A DNA stretch of 64,000 nucleotides, taken from Rhizobium sp. RM (GTDB lineage Bacteria; Pseudomonadota; Alphaproteobacteria; Rhizobiales; Rhizobiaceae). Positions 30,290 through 40,224 of the stretch are shown piece after piece. Every line of letters begins with the position of its first letter. Position 1 is the first letter of the stretch. Location: NCBI RefSeq assembly GCF_013390595.1, contig NZ_JACAWV010000007.1, forward strand, positions 744,001 through 808,000, in the 5' to 3' direction. The notes under the pieces are model-generated. The model made no database searches, had not been told where the DNA came from, and saw only the letters and a list, made by a program, of their open reading frames with translations. The translations under genes were made by a program, and so were the position numbers.

Positions 30290-31471
30290 ATGACCCATGT
30301 TCTTTATCTCGCCCACGATCTGTCCGATCCCGCCATTCGACGGCGGGTTCTGACACTGATTGCAGGCGGCGCGCAGGTTACGCTGGCTGGTTTCCGCCGC
30401 GGAGAAAACCAGCTCGCGGATATCGAAGGGGTTCGCCCAATCGCGCTCGGCGAGACTGCGGACGGAAAATTTCCGCAGCGTGTGAAGGCAGTGGTGCTCG
30501 CCAGCCTTTCGCTCGGCGGGAAACTGCAAGGGATTGCACGCCCTGACATCGTCATCGCACGCAATCTGGAAATGCTGGCACTGGCAAAACGCGCGCTCGC
30601 GCTCTACGGAGGCGACATACCGCTTGTTTACGAATGCCTCGACATTCACCGCCTGCTTTTAAACCAAGGCAAGGTGGGCAAGGCCCTCAACGCCGCACAG
30701 CATTATTTCGCACGCGACGCAAAACTTCTGATGACCAGTTCTCCGGCTTTTGTAGAGCATTATTTCAAGCCGATTTCCGGCCTCGATTTGCCCGTTCTGC
30801 TGCAGGAAAACAAGGTTCTGGCGCTCGATACCGTCACACAGGAAAAACCCCACCCTCGTCTTCCTGAAGCCGGCCAACCATGGAAAATCGGCTGGTTCGG
30901 TGCACTGCGCTGCCGCAAATCGCTGGAAATACTTGCCGCATTCGCCAGGGAAATGGATGGAAAGGTCGAGGTCATTCTGCGTGGCCGACCCGCCTATTCC
31001 GAATTTTCGGATTTTGATGGTTTTGTAAAGAACGCACCGCACCTTCACTTCCACGGTCCTTACAAAAACCCCGAGCAACTGGCTTCGATCTACAATGAAG
31101 TGCAGTTCACCTGGGCTATCGATTTCTTCGAAGAGGGCCAGAACTCGAGCTGGCTGTTGCCCAACCGGCTTTATGAGGGCTGCCTTCATGGCGCGCTTCC
31201 CATTGCCGTAACAGGCACAGAAACCGCCCGTTTCATCCAGAAACGCAATATCGGCTTCACCCTGCCGGACGCGACAGCTGCAAACCTTGCCGCGCTTTTC
31301 AGTACGATGACGCCGGAAACCTACTCTGCCGCGTTCGAGACACTTGCTGCGCAGGACGAAAAACAGTGGCTGACGGACCGAGACGATTGCCGTCTCCTGG
31401 TCCACAAACTTTCCAACCTGACCAAATCCGCTTCGGGCCATGCCAGTGAAGCGGCCTTTTCAACTGTGTAA
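30290..31471 (+). CDS. exoL: Succinoglycan glucosyltransferase ExoL
   Basis: 393 residues from ATG 30290 (MTHVLYLAHDLSDPAIRRRV); the frame is open to 30230, but conserved sequence starts here. It is a GT-B-like protein: an N-terminal donor/acceptor region, then GWFGALRCRKSLEIL around residue 200 and a C-terminal EEGQNSSWLLPNRLYEGCL stretch. In Sinorhizobium ExoL adds the third sugar (beta-1,4 glucose) to the lipid-linked precursor. A 73-base gap after exoK contains a small hairpin (CTCGAC with GTCGAG). Confidence 0.88.
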   Translation: MTHVLYLAHDLSDPAIRRRVLTLIAGGAQVTLAGFRRGENQLADIEGVRPIALGETADGKFPQRVKAVVLASLSLGGKLQGIARPDIVIARNLEMLALAKRALALYGGDIPLVYECLDIHRLLLNQGKVGKALNAAQHYFARDAKLLMTSSPAFVEHYFKPISGLDLPVLLQENKVLALDTVTQEKPHPRLPEAGQPWKIGWFGALRCRKSLEILAAFAREMDGKVEVILRGRPAYSEFSDFDGFVKNAPHLHFHGPYKNPEQLASIYNEVQFTWAIDFFEEGQNSSWLLPNRLYEGCLHGALPIAVTGTETARFIQKRNIGFTLPDATAANLAALFSTMTPETYSAAFETLAAQDEKQWLTDRDDCRLLVHKLSNLTKSASGHASEAAFSTV

Positions 31472-31487
31472 TGCGTGGGGGCAAGTC

Positions 31488-32483
31488 ATGGAAAGTCGCG
31501 TAAATTCCAAGATCCGGACATTGATCGTTATTCCTTGCCTCAACGAGGCAAAGACGATCGAGGCGCTGCTGCATAAGTTTACTGGCATGATGGACGGAAA
31601 AAATTTCCGGGTCGTGGTGGCCGATGGTGGCAGCACGGATGGGACCCGCGACATCGTGGATGCTTTTGTCACAAACGATGAGCGCGTGACGCTGCTTCCC
31701 AATCCCAAGCGTATCCAGAGTGCGGGTATCAACCTTGCCGTTTCGACGTTCGGCCAGGATTACGACTACCTCATCCGTATCGATGCACATGGCGATTATC
31801 CTGACGATTATTGCCTGCGTCTCATCGAGGACGCGGAGCGCACCGGCGCCGATTCCGTTGTGGTTGCGATGGACACCGTGGGCCATGGGCTTTTCCAGAA
31901 GGCCACGGCCATGGCGCAGAACTCCAAGCTCGGTAATGGCGGCTCCAAACACCGGGAAGGTGCCAAAGGTCACTGGATCGACCATGGTCACCACGCGCTG
32001 ATGCGGATCGCCGCTTTCGATGCCGTGGGCGGTTACGATGAAACATTCAGCCACAATGAGGACGCGGAACTGGATTTCCGTCTGCGCAAGTCAGGCTTCC
32101 GCATCTGGATGACCGACAAGACACGCATGACCTATTATCCACGCTCCAGTGTCCTGCCGCTCTTCAAACAATATCTGGCTTATGGCCGTGGCCGCGCAAA
32201 GAACCTGCTGAAGCACCGCTCCATTCCGAAAATCCGCCAGATGATCCCGCTGGCCGTGCTGCCGGTTTTCGTCTTTGCCCTGCTGTCCCTCTATCATTGG
32301 GTCGCTCTTATTCCACTTGGCCTCTGGATTGCCGCATGTCTCGGTTATGGCTTGTGGATGGCTATCGGTCAGAAAAACCCATACGGCCCACTCGCGGCCT
32401 TCTCAGCCATGGTGATGCACTTCGCCTGGTCCACCGGCTTCTGGCTGGAACTCCTGAAATTCCGGGGAAAAAAGGCTGCCTGA
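31488..32483 (+). CDS. exoA: Succinoglycan glucosyltransferase ExoA
   Basis: 331 residues from ATG 31488, with GGGGGCAAG upstream. GT2 domain with TLIVIPCLNEAKTIEALL, VVVADGGSTDGTRD and the acceptor/DxD region IRIDAHGDYPDDYC, then C-terminal membrane helices (about 255-310). In Sinorhizobium ExoA adds the second sugar (beta-1,3 glucose onto the priming galactose). The stop TGA overlaps the ATG of exoM by one base. Confidence 0.9.
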   Translation: MESRVNSKIRTLIVIPCLNEAKTIEALLHKFTGMMDGKNFRVVVADGGSTDGTRDIVDAFVTNDERVTLLPNPKRIQSAGINLAVSTFGQDYDYLIRIDAHGDYPDDYCLRLIEDAERTGADSVVVAMDTVGHGLFQKATAMAQNSKLGNGGSKHREGAKGHWIDHGHHALMRIAAFDAVGGYDETFSHNEDAELDFRLRKSGFRIWMTDKTRMTYYPRSSVLPLFKQYLAYGRGRAKNLLKHRSIPKIRQMIPLAVLPVFVFALLSLYHWVALIPLGLWIAACLGYGLWMAIGQKNPYGPLAAFSAMVMHFAWSTGFWLELLKFRGKKAA

Positions 32484-33427
32484 TGAACGACACAACCGTC
32501 ATCCAACCGAATTCTGTGACCACCGTTGACATCGGCATCTGCACGTATAGACGCCCCGCACTGGTCGCCACACTTCTGTCATTGTTCGAACTGGACGTTC
32601 CTCAGGATGTGAAAATTCGCCTGATCGTCGCGGACAATGACGCGGAACCGAGTGCGCAAGCCAGTGTCGAACGGCTGCGCAAGACAGCGCCTTTCGAAAT
32701 CACTTACGTGCATTGCCCCAAGTCGAACATTTCGATTGCCCGCAATGCTTGCCTTTCCGAATGCAAGGCCGACTACCTGGCATTTATCGATGACGATGAA
32801 ACAGCACCGCCTCATTGGCTTTCAGCTCTTCTGCAAAAAGCGCGTGAAACGGGCGCCGAAGCGGTTCTCGGGCCGGTTACCGCCGTCTATCGCGACAATG
32901 CTCCTGGCTGGATGAAACGCGGCGATTTTCACTCCACTGTGCCCGTCTGGGTCAATGGCGACATCATCACTGGCTACACCTGCAACACACTTCTGAAAAT
33001 GGAAGCACCGCCGGTAAAGGGCCGACGATTTGCCCTCGCGCTTGGCCAGAGCGGTGGCGAGGACACGCATTTCTTCTCCTACATGCATGCAGCAGGCGGG
33101 CAGATCGCCTTCGCTGAAAATGCCATGCTGTCAGAACCCGTTCCGGAAAGCCGGGCCAGCTTCATGTGGCTCGCCAAACGCCGCTTCCGCTCGGGACAGA
33201 CCCATGGCCGCGTGCTTGCGGAAAAGAAACCGGGCATCCGGCGTGTCATGCAGATGCTGACGGCTGGCTCCAAGGTGCTTTATTGTGCGACATTTGCTGC
33301 ACTCAGCAGCTTCGATGCGGTTCGTCGCAATCGTTATGCGTTGCGCGGCGCATTACATCTGGGCTCAGCCAGCGGCGCGTTCGGCGTACGCGAAATCCGC
33401 CAATACGGAACGGTGGAGGCGATCTGA
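32483..33427 (+). CDS. exoM: Succinoglycan glucosyltransferase ExoM
   Basis: 314 residues. GT2 protein starting VTTVDIGICTYRRPALVATL, with LIVADNDAEPSA, ISIARNACLSECKADYLAFI and IDDDETAPPHW, the aspartate-rich nucleotide-sugar/metal site. In Sinorhizobium ExoM adds the fourth sugar (beta-1,4 glucose). Its ATG overlaps the exoA stop, and its stop overlaps the exoO ATG (TGATG at both ends), so exoA-exoM-exoO are tightly coupled. Confidence 0.9.
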   Translation: MNDTTVIQPNSVTTVDIGICTYRRPALVATLLSLFELDVPQDVKIRLIVADNDAEPSAQASVERLRKTAPFEITYVHCPKSNISIARNACLSECKADYLAFIDDDETAPPHWLSALLQKARETGAEAVLGPVTAVYRDNAPGWMKRGDFHSTVPVWVNGDIITGYTCNTLLKMEAPPVKGRRFALALGQSGGEDTHFFSYMHAAGGQIAFAENAMLSEPVPESRASFMWLAKRRFRSGQTHGRVLAEKKPGIRRVMQMLTAGSKVLYCATFAALSSFDAVRRNRYALRGALHLGSASGAFGVREIRQYGTVEAI

Positions 33428-34422
33428 TGGACAACCAGATTTCGCAGCCGGACGTCAGCTTCGTCATTGCCGCTTACAATGCCGCCGACACCATTACCGC
33501 GGCCATTCAGAGCGCGCTTGAGCAAAAGCATGTCGACCTGGAGATCCTCGTTGTGGACGATTGTTCCAGCGACGAAACGCGATCCATCGTCGCTGAAATC
33601 GGTGGCAACGATCCGCGCGTAAAGCTCATTGCACTTGAACGAAACGGTGGTCCCGGCGCCGCCCGTAACGCAGGCATCGAGGCTGCGACAGGGCGCTGGA
33701 TTGCAGTGCTCGATGCCGATGATGTCATCCGCCCGGAGCGCACCGCCTGCATGGTATCTCGGGCAGAAACTGCCAATGCCGCTATCGCCGTCGACAATCT
33801 CGACGTCGTCTATCTGGACGACCGCCCGATGGATACGATGTTTCCGGAAGACATGCTCGAAAACATGCCGGTTCTGACGCTTGAGCAGTTTATCGGATCA
33901 AACGTTCTTTTCCGGACGACCTTCAATTTCGGCTACATGAAACCGATGTTCCGCCGGAATTTTCTCAACGACAACGCACTGCGTTTCCGTGAGGAAATTC
34001 GCATTGGCGAAGACTACATCCTGCTTGCTTCGGCACTGGCCGCCGGCGGCCTCTGCGTTATCGAGCCGAAGCCTGGTTATATCTACAACATCCGCGAGGG
34101 CTCGATTTCGCGCGTGCTGGAAATCAGTCACGTCGAAGCGATGATGAAGGCCGACCGAGATTTTCTCAGCCACTACACATTGCTGCCCGCCGCCATGGAT
34201 GCGCAAAAGGCCAGAAGTCGCAGCCTGAGCCTTGCCTTCAACTTTCTGACATTGGTCGAGGACATCAAGCGCCGGTCTATTCTTGGCGTCCTGAAAACGA
34301 CCATCAAAGATCCTGCGGTCATCGGTCATTTGAGAATGCCGGTCGCCGTACGGTTACGACGCTTGCGGGAGGCACTTTTTTCGCCCGCAGCAAACACAGG
34401 GGTGAAAAGACAGATTTCATAA
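33427..34422 (+). CDS. exoO: Succinoglycan glucosyltransferase ExoO
   Basis: 331 residues. GT2 motifs: [62 protein letters not shown] and [16 protein letters not shown]. In Sinorhizobium ExoO adds the fifth sugar (beta-1,6 glucose). It shares the whole motif pattern with ExoU in this window, suggesting paralogy. It overlaps exoM by one base and is followed after 50 bases by exoN. Confidence 0.9.
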   Translation: MDNQISQPDVSFVIAAYNAADTITAAIQSALEQKHVDLEILVVDDCSSDETRSIVAEIGGNDPRVKLIALERNGGPGAARNAGIEAATGRWIAVLDADDVIRPERTACMVSRAETANAAIAVDNLDVVYLDDRPMDTMFPEDMLENMPVLTLEQFIGSNVLFRTTFNFGYMKPMFRRNFLNDNALRFREEIRIGEDYILLASALAAGGLCVIEPKPGYIYNIREGSISRVLEISHVEAMMKADRDFLSHYTLLPAAMDAQKARSRSLSLAFNFLTLVEDIKRRSILGVLKTTIKDPAVIGHLRMPVAVRLRRLREALFSPAANTGVKRQIS

Positions 34423-34472
34423 AGTTTGCAAGGGACTGGGGACAGATCAAAACCTTGATGAAGGAGAACGCG

Positions 34473-35378
34473 ATGGACATGAAGAAAACTGTCAGAAAAG
34501 CCGTTATTCCCGTTGCCGGAAACGGCACGCGCTTTTTGCCCGCAACGAAGGCAATGCCGAAGGAAATGCTGACGATCGTCGATCGGCCCGTCGTGCAGTA
34601 TGCCGTTGACGAGGCCATGCAGGCAGGTATCGAGCACATCATCTTTGTCACGAGCCGCAACAAGACCGCGATCGAAGACTATTTCGACAGCGCACCGGAA
34701 CTGATCAACACGCTGACCCGCTCCGGCAAGACGGTGCAGGTGCTCCAGCTTGAGAAGATGCTGCCGGTAGCAGGCACGGTCAGCTATACCCGCCAGCAGG
34801 TGCCGCTCGGTCTCGGCCACGCCGTCTGGTGTGCCCGCGAACTGGTTGGCAACGAACCTTTTGCCCTTCTTCTGCCTGACATGGTTTCTTACGGCGCACG
34901 CGGCTGCATAGCCGGCCTGATGGAGCTTTATGACGAAGTCGGCGGCAACATCCTCGGCGTCGAGGAATGCCTTCCGGCGGAAACCTCCTCCTACGGCATT
35001 GTTGGCGTGGGCGCGAAGGTCAGCCACGGCTTTTCCGTCACCGAAATGATCGAAAAGCCGGAACCGTCCAAGGCACCGTCGAATTACTATCTCAATGGCC
35101 GCTACATTCTGCAGCCGGAGATTTTCGACATTCTCGCGAGGCAGGAGCGCGGTGCAGGCAACGAGATCCAGTTGACCGACGGCATGAAACGACTGGCTGA
35201 AAAGCAGGCGTTCCACGCTCAGAAATATACTGGTCGTACCTTCGACTGCGGCAGCAAGCAGGGCTTTATTGCCGCCAACGTCGCATTTTCGCTGCTCCGT
35301 GCGGATATGGAAGAACAGGTTCTGGCTTCGATCAAGGAATTGGTCGCCAACCATGAAAGCCGCGTTCAGGCGGCCTGA
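34473..35378 (+). CDS. exoN: UTP-glucose-1-phosphate uridylyltransferase ExoN
   Basis: 301 residues from ATG 34473, with AAGGAG 6 bases upstream (34461-34466). The nucleotidyltransferase signature [20 protein letters not shown] is followed by [18 protein letters not shown] and the [13 protein letters not shown] tail of the GalU family. It makes UDP-glucose for succinoglycan and other surface glucans, using glucose-1-P from Pgm. It follows exoO in the operon, and a terminator-like hairpin separates it from exoP. Confidence 0.94.
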   Translation: MDMKKTVRKAVIPVAGNGTRFLPATKAMPKEMLTIVDRPVVQYAVDEAMQAGIEHIIFVTSRNKTAIEDYFDSAPELINTLTRSGKTVQVLQLEKMLPVAGTVSYTRQQVPLGLGHAVWCARELVGNEPFALLLPDMVSYGARGCIAGLMELYDEVGGNILGVEECLPAETSSYGIVGVGAKVSHGFSVTEMIEKPEPSKAPSNYYLNGRYILQPEIFDILARQERGAGNEIQLTDGMKRLAEKQAFHAQKYTGRTFDCGSKQGFIAANVAFSLLRADMEEQVLASIKELVANHESRVQAA

Positions 35379-35432
35379 CATCACCACGCGCGGTGGGATT
35401 TCTGATCCCTGACCGCGCCGAGACAACGGGAG

Positions 35433-35473
35433 GCGGGAAGGCGAGCAAGGCTTGGCTTCCCGCGCCATTTTTT
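35433..35473 (+). terminator. Terminator-like hairpin between exoN and exoP
   Basis: GCGGGAAG (35433-35440) pairs with CTTCCCGC (35456-35463) over a 15-base loop that can itself fold. Six T follow at 35468-35473, after a 4-base interval. It ends only 18 bases before the exoP ATG, so it may partly terminate or attenuate transcription into exoP. Confidence 0.5.
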
Positions 35474-35491
35474 AGTTCACAAGGTAGGTCC

Positions 35492-37840
35492 ATGCACCAC
35501 AAGACCTTTAAATCCAACATCAATTTTGCCGATCAGGGCAAGGATGCCGACACCTTCATTGACCTCGATCGCCTCTGGGCGGCCGTGATGCGTCGCGCCA
35601 ACGTGATTGCCGCCTGTGTGGTCGCCAGCATGGTGTTGGCTGGCCTTTATCTGGTGCTTGCAACCCCTGTTTATACCGCGATGACGCAGGTCCTCCTGGA
35701 TGAAAGCCTGTCTCGTTATGCGGAAGAGGAATCACCGGTCCCGGCAGCCCAGATCGTCGACAACCGTATTGCCAGCGCCGTGGAAATTTTGAAATCCAAG
35801 GAAATGGCGCTGACCGTCGTCGACAAGGCGAAGTTCGATGAGAACGACACCATCGTCAATCCGCCGATGTCGCCGGCCGAACTGGTGAAATCGTCCGTGC
35901 GTGGCATTGTAAATCTGCTTACGCCAGGCGAGCCGCCAGTCTCCGAAGCCGCACTCCGTGCTGGACGCCGTGAAAAGGCCGCCGCCGTTCTCCAGCAATC
36001 GCTGACCGTCGAACGCGTTGGACGCAGTTCCGTGATCGCAATCTCGACGCGGTCCATCGACCGCCAGCTTGCCGCACAGATCGCCAAGACCTATGCACAG
36101 GCCTATCTGACGGAGCAGCTCAACGCCAACTTCGACGCCAGTGAGCGCGCCTCTGTCTGGTTGCAGGAACGCCTCAGCGACCTCAATCAGCGTGCCCAGG
36201 CTGCCGAGCTCGCCGTCGAAAAATTCAAGGCGGACAACAACATCATCTCCTCGCGCGGCGAACTGATTTCGGAAGGCCAGCTTGCCGATCTCAACGGCCA
36301 GCTTATTGCCGCACAGGCCGATGCCGCTACCGCTTCCGCACGCTACAACCAATATAAGTCGATCATCGACCGCGGCCCAGATGCCGCCGTGGACAACGCG
36401 GTCGTTTCGGCCCGTGACACTGACAACACCGTCATTCAGGATCTTCGCAAGCGTTACATCACCATCTCCGACCGTCAGAAGGGGATCGTCGAGCAGTTCG
36501 GCGCCGATCACCCGCAGGCGGTAGCGCTTGACGGTGAGAAGAAAGAAGTTGCGCGTCAGATCTTCCAGGAACTGCAGCAGCTTACCGGCAGCTTCAAGAA
36601 TGAATATGACGTGGCCAACTCCCGCGTGGAGTCGCTTCGCGAAAACATCGATCGCGTCGCAGGACGTAACTCGCAGACCAACATGACGATGGTCCAACTG
36701 CGTGAACTGGATCAGCGTGCCACGGCGTTGCGCACGCTTTACCAGTCCTATCTCGGACGCTTCGAAGAAGCCGCGCAAAAGCAGTCGTTCCCGATTGCCA
36801 AGGCCCGCGTCATCTCAGAAGCCGGACTTCCGACCTCGCCTTCCAGCCCGAAGAAAACCATGACGATGGCGCTTTCGGTCATTCTTGGCTTGATGCTGGG
36901 TGGCGGTGTCGCAGCACTGCTCGAGTTCCGCGACCGCTTCTTCCACACTGGCAACGATGTGCGCGACAATCTGCGTATGCGTTTCCTGGGCTACCTGCCA
37001 TTCATCGGTGAGCGTGGTGTCGAGGCTGCCAAGCCAGGAAACAGCGCCGCGACCCCCGGTGGTGAAAATGCAACCATCGACGCCAACGGGCAGGTCTCGT
37101 TCCAGAAGATGCTCCGTCTTGCCGTCGATAGCCCGCGCTCGAGCTTTGCCGAAACGCTTCGCAATGTGAAGCTGACGGCGGACGTTGTCATTCAGGAGCG
37201 CCAATGCCGGGTCATTGGCGTGATTTCCTGCCTGCCGAACGAAGGTAAATCTGTCGTTGCGCTCAACCTCGCGGGGCTGATCGCATCAACTGGCAAACGC
37301 ACACTGGTGGTGGACGCCGACATCCGCAACCCGGGTCTCAGCCGCATGCTCACCACGCGTCAATCTGCAGGTCTTGTGGAAGTGGTCCTCGACGAGGTTC
37401 CCTGGACGCAGGCGGTCAAGGTCGATAGCCGTACGAAAATGGGCATTCTTCCTGTTTCGACCAGCAACCAGTTCGCCCATTCCAGTGAACTTCTGTCGTC
37501 ATCTGGCATGCGCAAGTTCATCGATGCCGCACGCGAAGCGTGTGACTACATCATCGTCGACCTGGCACCGGTCGTTCCAGTGATCGATGCAAAGGCTTTC
37601 GCATCGCAGGTGGATGGTTTCGTGTTCGTGACCGAATGGGGCAAGACGCCGATCCAGATGGTACAGAACGTCATGGCCAACGAACCGCAAATCGCCAACA
37701 AGACGCTCGGTATCGTGTTGAACAAGACCGACATGACCGAGTTGCAGCGCTACGCAGGACCGGGCGGTTCGGAGCACTATCACGAGAAATTTGCGGCCTA
37801 TTACGGCGACGCCAAACAGCCCGCCAAGGAACCAGCATAA
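35492..37840 (+). CDS. exoP: Succinoglycan co-polymerase/chain-length regulator ExoP (Wzz-BY-kinase fusion)
   Basis: 782 residues from ATG 35492, with AAGGTAGG upstream; the longer frame to 35393 crosses a terminator-like hairpin and is rejected. A Wzz domain with membrane helices at about 30-50 and 445-470 flanks a long periplasmic coiled coil (about 180-400), followed by a cytoplasmic kinase-type domain. That domain has Walker A PNEGKSVVALNLA (Lys586), Walker A' VVDADIRNPG and Walker B IIVDLAP. The tail has scattered tyrosines (HYHEKFAAYYGD) that could be phosphorylated. ExoP controls polymerisation length with ExoQ/ExoT. A good terminator follows. Confidence 0.94.
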   Translation: MHHKTFKSNINFADQGKDADTFIDLDRLWAAVMRRANVIAACVVASMVLAGLYLVLATPVYTAMTQVLLDESLSRYAEEESPVPAAQIVDNRIASAVEILKSKEMALTVVDKAKFDENDTIVNPPMSPAELVKSSVRGIVNLLTPGEPPVSEAALRAGRREKAAAVLQQSLTVERVGRSSVIAISTRSIDRQLAAQIAKTYAQAYLTEQLNANFDASERASVWLQERLSDLNQRAQAAELAVEKFKADNNIISSRGELISEGQLADLNGQLIAAQADAATASARYNQYKSIIDRGPDAAVDNAVVSARDTDNTVIQDLRKRYITISDRQKGIVEQFGADHPQAVALDGEKKEVARQIFQELQQLTGSFKNEYDVANSRVESLRENIDRVAGRNSQTNMTMVQLRELDQRATALRTLYQSYLGRFEEAAQKQSFPIAKARVISEAGLPTSPSSPKKTMTMALSVILGLMLGGGVAALLEFRDRFFHTGNDVRDNLRMRFLGYLPFIGERGVEAAKPGNSAATPGGENATIDANGQVSFQKMLRLAVDSPRSSFAETLRNVKLTADVVIQERQCRVIGVISCLPNEGKSVVALNLAGLIASTGKRTLVVDADIRNPGLSRMLTTRQSAGLVEVVLDEVPWTQAVKVDSRTKMGILPVSTSNQFAHSSELLSSSGMRKFIDAAREACDYIIVDLAPVVPVIDAKAFASQVDGFVFVTEWGKTPIQMVQNVMANEPQIANKTLGIVLNKTDMTELQRYAGPGGSEHYHEKFAAYYGDAKQPAKEPA

Positions 37841-37848
37841 AGACCAGA

Positions 37849-37879
37849 ACGGCCCGGCACCTGACCGGGCCGTTTCTTT
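37849..37879 (+). terminator. Intrinsic terminator of exoP
   Basis: ACGGCCCGG (37849-37857) pairs perfectly with CCGGGCCGT (37865-37873), followed by a T-rich run. It starts 8 bases after the exoP stop and closes the exo cluster. Confidence 0.85.
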
Positions 37880-37972
37880 GTCGGATTTCATTTTTGCGTG
37901 TGGATTTGGCGCGCGAATTGCGCATTGATGGTGCCCGATCAAATCGCATCAATGAGCAGGACAGAATTTCTC

Positions 37973-38917
37973 ATGCCGACACCCATTGCCTTTGTTTCCC
38001 GATCGGATTCGGAATCCGAAACCATCTGGAAAACCGCCCTTCGCGCGGCCATGCCGGAGGAAACCATTCTTTCCTTTTCCGAACTGAGTGAAGAACAGAA
38101 ACAGGCGGTGGAACTGGCAATCGTCGCAAATCCTGACCCAGCCGATATCGCAGCTTTACCGGGGCTTAAATGGATTCACAGTCTGTGGGCAGGCGTTGAG
38201 CGGCTGGTCCTCGAACTCGGGCAAAAGGCACCACCGATCGTTCGGCTGAAAGATCCTGAACTGTCACGCGTGATGGCGGAAGCAGTGCTCGCATGGACCT
38301 ATTATCTGCAGCGCGATATGCCCGCCTATCGCAACAATCAGCAGAATGCCATCTGGAAGGACCTGGATTACCGCCATCCGCAAGATGTCACCGTCGGTTT
38401 GCTGGGACTTGGTGCTCTCGGTGCTGTTGCCGCCAAACGACTTCTGGACGCCGGCTTCAATGTCGCAGGATGGAGCCGATCACCAAAATCAATCGCCAAT
38501 GTGGAAACGTTGACCGGCGAAACCGGATTGAACAGCCTGCTTGCAAAAAGCGACATTCTTGTCTGCCTGGTACCGCTTACAGACGATACACGTGGCCTTA
38601 TTAACGCCGACCGCATCGGCGTGATGAAGGACGGTGCAGAGATCATCAATTTCGGGCGTGGCCCTGTCATCGTAACCGATGATCTCACCGCAGCACTCGA
38701 TTCCGGCAAGTTGTCGCATGCTGTGCTCGATGTCTTCGATCAGGAACCATTGCCGCAGTCGTCTGCGCTCTGGCGAAACCCGAAAGTGACCGTTTTACCG
38801 CATATTTCCGCCCCCACCAGCCGCGAAAGTTCGGCAAGGATCGTTGCTGCCAATATCGGCAAGTGGCGGACCACAGGTGTCTTGCCTGAGACAGTGGATA
38901 TGGCGCGCGGTTACTGA
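37973..38917 (+). CDS. ghrA: Glyoxylate/hydroxypyruvate reductase (GhrA-type D-2-hydroxyacid dehydrogenase)
   Basis: 314 residues from ATG 37973 (MPTPIAFVSRSDSESE); ATG 37952 is an alternative. The NAD(P)-binding motif VGLLGLGALGAVAAKRL is near residue 140, and the family Arg/Glu/His triad is recognisable in NFGRGPVIV, FDQEPLP and LPHISAPT. The catalytic domain begins with the short GhrA-type N-terminus (LKWIHSLWAGVERLV). It reduces glyoxylate or hydroxypyruvate with NADPH. Its last 7 bases overlap the convergent flavoprotein gene. Confidence 0.85.
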   Translation: MPTPIAFVSRSDSESETIWKTALRAAMPEETILSFSELSEEQKQAVELAIVANPDPADIAALPGLKWIHSLWAGVERLVLELGQKAPPIVRLKDPELSRVMAEAVLAWTYYLQRDMPAYRNNQQNAIWKDLDYRHPQDVTVGLLGLGALGAVAAKRLLDAGFNVAGWSRSPKSIANVETLTGETGLNSLLAKSDILVCLVPLTDDTRGLINADRIGVMKDGAEIINFGRGPVIVTDDLTAALDSGKLSHAVLDVFDQEPLPQSSALWRNPKVTVLPHISAPTSRESSARIVAANIGKWRTTGVLPETVDMARGY

Positions 38918-40170
38918 TCCGCGCGGTCTGAGAGACCCTGCCTGCACCATGTCGCAATGCCGTTGGCGGCGGCTTTTCCGGTCGCAAAGCAGGCGGTCAA
39001 CAAGTAGCCACCAGTCGGTGCTTCCCAGTCAAGCATTTCCCCGGCGACGAAGACGCCGGGGAGCTTCTCCAGCATGTAATCGTCTCTGACGCCCTGCCAC
39101 GCGACCCCGCCGGCGGAAGAAATAGCCTCGTCAATCGGCCTTGTCCGCGCCAGTGGGATCTCGGCATGCTTGATCCGCACGGCCACCAGATCTGCCGGTA
39201 GAGAGGAAATGTCAGGAAAGAGCTCTCGTAGCAGCGCAGCCTTTACCCCTGAAAGCCCGGCTCCCTTGCGTAACCGGTTGGAAAAGCTTTCCTTGCGACC
39301 AAGCTTGGACAGATCGCGTCCAAGTCGCTCCACCGTTCGGCCGGGCGCCAGATCGACGATGAGGGAAGCTTTTCCGGTCTCGTCCAATTGATCGCGAAGT
39401 GCGGCCGAATGTGCATAAACGAGACTGCCCTCAACACCATGTCTGGTGACGACGAACTCGCCCGGAAACGCACCAGTACTGGAAATGGCGACAACCGATT
39501 TTAAAGCGTCACCGGCGAAACGCTCGCGAAATGTCTCGCTCCAGTCGACGTCGAAACCGCAGTTGGCAGGGCGGAAGGGAGAGACGACAACACCCTTTTC
39601 GGCGAGCCACGGAGCCCAGGCGGCATCCGAGCCAAGGCGCGGCCAACTGGCGCCACCGAGCGCCAGCAAAACGGCATCGAACGTGGCGGTCATCGGTCCA
39701 GCCGGTGTTTCGAACCGAAGACTGTCGCCCGTAAATCCTGTCCAACGGTGGCGCGTCTTGATGACAACGCCCTGCATTTCCAACCGTGACAACCACGCTC
39801 GCAACAGTGGAGACGCCTTCATCACCGTTGGGAATACACGGCCCGATGTTCCTGTAAAGGTTTCCTGCCCCAAACCCACCGCCCAGTCACGCAACATGGC
39901 AGGCGTAAAAGCATCGAGTGCGGTACGCAGACGCGGTTCGGCCGTACCAAATCGGTGAACGAAGTTTTCGTAGTCCTCGGAATGGGTGAGGTTAAGGCCG
40001 GATTTCCCCGCCATCAGCAATTTTCTTGCGACCGTCGGCATCGCTTCAAAGACCGTGACAGCATGGCCCGCAGCCGACAGCATCTCGGCTGCCATCAGAC
40101 CTGCCGGTCCACCGCCGACGATTGCGATCTGCCTTACGCCAGTCACGTGCTTATCTCCGTCACCATCCAT
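38911..40170 (-). CDS. HI0933-family flavoprotein (TIGR03862 type, NAD(P)/FAD-dependent oxidoreductase)
   Basis: 419 residues from ATG 40170; ATG 40173 is one codon earlier. The FAD-binding site is IAIVGGGPAGLMAAEML, followed by the family motif RKLLMAGKSGLNLTHSE, a central insertion domain and the C-terminal FAD segment PTGGYLLTACFATGKAAANG. The reaction is not established for this subfamily. Relatives are often called BaiN-like or YhiN-like oxidoreductases. The gene is divergent from the yigZ-like gene, with only 54 bases between starts, so promoters overlap. Confidence 0.87.
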   Translation of the reverse strand: MDGDGDKHVTGVRQIAIVGGGPAGLMAAEMLSAAGHAVTVFEAMPTVARKLLMAGKSGLNLTHSEDYENFVHRFGTAEPRLRTALDAFTPAMLRDWAVGLGQETFTGTSGRVFPTVMKASPLLRAWLSRLEMQGVVIKTRHRWTGFTGDSLRFETPAGPMTATFDAVLLALGGASWPRLGSDAAWAPWLAEKGVVVSPFRPANCGFDVDWSETFRERFAGDALKSVVAISSTGAFPGEFVVTRHGVEGSLVYAHSAALRDQLDETGKASLIVDLAPGRTVERLGRDLSKLGRKESFSNRLRKGAGLSGVKAALLRELFPDISSLPADLVAVRIKHAEIPLARTRPIDEAISSAGGVAWQGVRDDYMLEKLPGVFVAGEMLDWEAPTGGYLLTACFATGKAAANGIATWCRQGLSDRADQ

Positions 40171-40224
40171 CATCGCTGCCTTATACCGATTTGCGCGCCG
40201 GAATATATGCGATATTGCATGGGC

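Noticed and set aside
35393..35491. Upstream extension of exoP to 35393
   Set aside because: It would run through a terminator-like hairpin and lacks conserved residues; ATG 35492 has the ribosome site AAGGTAGG.
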